Source: Anoxynatronum sibiricum
GTDB taxonomy: Bacteria > Bacillota > Clostridia > Peptostreptococcales > Tindalliaceae
Reading direction: 5' to 3'
Length of the DNA: 64,000 bases
Assembly: GCF_039414295.1 (NCBI RefSeq)
Contig: NZ_JBCITM010000022.1
Location: forward strand, 4,414-68,413
The notes under the pieces were generated by a model. That model was not told where the DNA came from. It did no database searches and worked only from the letters and a program-made list of their open reading frames with translations. This document shows, one piece after another, positions 61,934 through 64,000 of the stretch (position 1 is its first letter; every line of letters begins with the position of its first letter). Made by a program: the position numbers and the translations under genes.

Positions 61934-63580
61934 ATGGCTAAAGACATTAAATTTAAAGAAGACGCCAGACGCGCACTGGAAAGTGGTGTCAATCAACTGG
62001 CGAACACTGTTAAAATCACCCTTGGACCAAAAGGACGCAACGTCGTCATCGATAAGAAGTTCGGCTCACCCCTCATCACCAACGATGGTGTCACCATTGC
62101 CCGGGAGATTGAACTGGAAGATCCCTTTGAAAACATGGGGGCTCAACTGGTGAAAGAAGTTGCCACGAAGACTAACGACGTGGCCGGTGACGGTACCACC
62201 ACTGCCACACTGCTGGCTCAGGCCATCATTCGTGAAGGTATGAAAAATGTGGCTGCCGGTGCAAATCCCATGATTCTTAAAAAAGGCATCTACAAAGCGG
62301 TTGAAACTGCTGTTGACGAACTGGGCAAAATTGCCCTGCCTGTGGAAAGTAAATCTGCCATTGCACAGGTAGGAGCCATCTCAGCCAGCGATGAAGAAAT
62401 CGGCAATCTGATTGCTGATGCCATGGATAAAGTGGGCAAAGACGGTGTCATCACTGTTGAAGAATCCAAATCCATGGGAACCACACTGGAACTGGTGGAA
62501 GGAATGCAGTTTGATCGTGGATACCTGTCACCCTACATGGTAACTGATGCAGAAAAAATGGAAGCAGTTCTGAGTGAGGCTTTCGTTCTCATCACCGATA
62601 AGAAAATCTCCAATGTGCAGGACCTCTTACCATTGCTGGAACAAATCGTTCAACAGGGTCGCAAGCTGTTAATCATTGCAGAAGACATTGAAGGCGAAGC
62701 CCTGGCCACTCTGGTGGTGAACAAACTGCGCGGTACCTTCGAATGCGTTGCTGTGAAAGCACCTGGCTTTGGTGACAGAAGAAAAGCCATGCTGGAAGAC
62801 ATCGCTATTCTCACTGGCGGCAAAGTGATTTCCGAAGAACTGGGTTACGAGCTGAAAACAGCAACTATTGACATGTTGGGGCGCGCCCGCACCATTAAAG
62901 TGGACAAAGACAACACCACCATCGTGGAAGGCACTGGCGACCAGAAGACCATTCATGACCGCATTGCGCAAATCAAAAAACAGATTGAAGACACCACTTC
63001 AGACTTCGATCGTGAAAAACTGCAGGAACGACTGGCCAAGCTTTCCGGCGGTGTTGCAGTAATTCAGGTTGGTGCAGCCACCGAAACTGAACTGAAAGAG
63101 CGCAAGCTGCGCATTGAAGACGCTTTGAATGCTACACGTGCTGCTGTTGAAGAAGGCATTGTTGCCGGTGGCGGAACTGCCCTGGTGAACGTGATTCCTG
63201 CCATTGAAGAATTGCTGAAAGGCATGGCTGGGGATGAAAAAACCGGTGCGGCCATTGTTCGTCGTGCGCTGGAAGAACCTCTGCGCCAAATTGCAGAAAA
63301 TGCTGGCCTCGAAGGATCGGTGATTGTTGAAAAAGTAATGAATTCCGATAAAAACATCGGCTTTGACGCACTGAATGAAAAATACGTGAACATGATTGAA
63401 GCAGGCATTGTTGATCCTAAAAAAGTGACCAGAAGTGCCCTTCAGAATGCAGGTTCCATTTCTGCAATGTTGTTGACCACCGAAAGTGCTGTGGTCGACC
63501 TGCCTGAAAAAGACGCTGCTGGTGCCCCAGGCGGCATGGGCGGCATGGGTGGCATGGGCGGCGGCATGGGCATGATGTAA
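61934..63580 (+). CDS. groEL: Chaperonin GroEL
   Basis: The 548-aa product forms the double-ring folding chamber. ATP-binding segments are LGPKGRNVVIDKKFGSP and AGDGTTTATLLAQAI; the C-terminus ends with the flexible GGM repeats (GGMGGMGGGMGMM). It is full length and 50 bases after groES with its own GGAGGG ribosome site. Confidence 0.99.
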   Translation: MAKDIKFKEDARRALESGVNQLANTVKITLGPKGRNVVIDKKFGSPLITNDGVTIAREIELEDPFENMGAQLVKEVATKTNDVAGDGTTTATLLAQAIIREGMKNVAAGANPMILKKGIYKAVETAVDELGKIALPVESKSAIAQVGAISASDEEIGNLIADAMDKVGKDGVITVEESKSMGTTLELVEGMQFDRGYLSPYMVTDAEKMEAVLSEAFVLITDKKISNVQDLLPLLEQIVQQGRKLLIIAEDIEGEALATLVVNKLRGTFECVAVKAPGFGDRRKAMLEDIAILTGGKVISEELGYELKTATIDMLGRARTIKVDKDNTTIVEGTGDQKTIHDRIAQIKKQIEDTTSDFDREKLQERLAKLSGGVAVIQVGAATETELKERKLRIEDALNATRAAVEEGIVAGGGTALVNVIPAIEELLKGMAGDEKTGAAIVRRALEEPLRQIAENAGLEGSVIVEKVMNSDKNIGFDALNEKYVNMIEAGIVDPKKVTRSALQNAGSISAMLLTTESAVVDLPEKDAAGAPGGMGGMGGMGGGMGMM

Positions 63581-63640
63581 TTGTAAAGCTTAAGCACTTT
63601 ACAGCACATCATTACCCGCAAAGCATAATACATTATGGAA

Positions 63641-63673
63641 ACCAGGGCGGTGACATTTCGCCCTGGTTTTTAT
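63641..63673 (+). terminator. Rho-independent terminator of groESL
   Basis: ACCAGGGCG pairs with CGCCCTGGT over nine bases, followed by TTTTTAT. Confidence 0.9.
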
Positions 63674-63740
63674 ATGGAACAACAGTGCTTACAAGGGGTT
63701 TGATTCATTGAAAAAAATCGATGGAAAAACAATAAAAAAC

Positions 63741-63769
63741 TTGCAAAAAATTCGCTCATTTGCTATAAT
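63741..63769 (+). promoter_or_regulatory. Strong sigma-A promoter facing the decamer repeat
   Basis: TTGCAA (63741-63746), 17 bases, TATAAT (63764-63769) with a TG extension (TGCTATAAT). No clear start codon with ribosome site follows before the repeat; AAAGGAG at 63830 is followed by no ATG. Confidence 0.65.
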
Positions 63770-63850
63770 GAACTTAAGGAAGATGACTCCTTCCTCGAAT
63801 CCTCTCAAAAAAGACGTTGAGGTGCTGCACAAAGGAGTATCCCACTGTAC

Positions 63851-64000
63851 CAGGCAACACCAAGCAACACCAGGCAACACCAAGCAACACCAAGCAACAC
63901 CAAGCAACACCAAGCAACACCAAGCAACACCAAGCAACACCAAGCAACACCAAGCAACACCAAGCAACACCAAGCAACACCAAGCAACACCAAGCAACAC
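63851..64000. repeat. Tandem 10-bp repeat running off the window
   Basis: Fifteen exact-length decamers: thirteen CAAGCAACAC and two CAGGCAACAC (first and third). The array continues past the edge. The unit holds no stop in any of the six frames, so all open frames over it are by-products. Read as protein, three units encode ten residues (for example QATPSNTKQH). Confidence 0.95.

Noticed and set aside
63851..64000. Coding sequence on either strand over the decamer repeat
   Set aside because: The 10-base unit has no stop in any of six frames, so open frames there are automatic. No start with a ribosome site precedes the array.

Overview
The window looks like a chromosomal segment of a motile, anaerobic, endospore-type Firmicute of class Clostridia. 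The grounds are strong GGAGG-type ribosome binding sites with many TTG/GTG starts, a Rex redox repressor, a clostridial 2[4Fe-4S] ferredoxin, an FMN riboswitch with RibU, CIRCE-groESL, a YpeB-like protein, and FlhB-, FliS- and YaaR-type flagellar genes. Base composition is moderate GC for the class, except for an AT-rich block inside the flagellin gene. No rRNA, intact tRNA, insertion sequence, prophage or cas gene was found.

Layout. 1-2717: tail of an ABC ATPase, HAD phosphatase, PfkB kinase, MgtC paralogue 1. 2807-15502: a glycerol / glycerol-3-phosphate (G3P) district: glpK, a structured RNA, a glycerophosphodiesterase with a four-gene ABC importer, a PAS sigma-54 activator, the GlpP antiterminator and a three-gene anaerobic G3P dehydrogenase. 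15713-22205: MgtC paralogue 2, a DnaA-box cluster, long-form HPF, a DUF5317 protein, SecA and RF2 with its programmed frameshift. 22316-22588: an orphan Nif11-type RiPP precursor. 22782-33089: flagellar and chemotaxis genes (YaaR, FliK-like, FlhB-like, flagellin, FliS, MCP). 33552-36581: Tex, FMN riboswitch and ribU. 36712-41764: tsaE-tsaB-rimI, an ECF sigma / anti-sigma / bactofilin-like trio, and tsaD. 41948-44831: a second DnaA-box cluster, an ABC-F ATPase and Rex. 45112-48914: CAP protein, MarR regulator, ferredoxin, a P-loop/Asp23 fusion, a Cys-rich small protein and a DJ-1/PfpI protein. 49293-56044: reductive pyrimidine (or hydantoin) catabolism: PreT, PreA, dihydropyrimidinase and an NCS1 transporter, with proC between. 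56721-64000: YpeB-like protein, OGG glycosylase, DUF554, an unusual chemoreceptor, groES-groEL, and a 10-bp tandem repeat that runs off the window.

How the genes work together. The most informative reading is regulatory. A textbook -24/-12 sigma-54 promoter precedes the glycerophosphodiesterase/ABC operon, and a matching PAS-AAA+-Fis activator is encoded just beyond that operon. The activator and GlpP lie downstream of a promoter-leader-terminator unit whose 5' side matches the leader of the G3P dehydrogenase operon. This suggests one circuit in which sigma-54 controls uptake and hydrolysis of phosphodiesters, while GlpP, sensing G3P, controls read-through into its own operon and into G3P oxidation. 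A second perfect sigma-54 promoter precedes preT-preA. SigD-like promoters precede flagellin, the FliK-like gene and yaaR.

All calls come from reading the sequence and from family knowledge. No database search was run.
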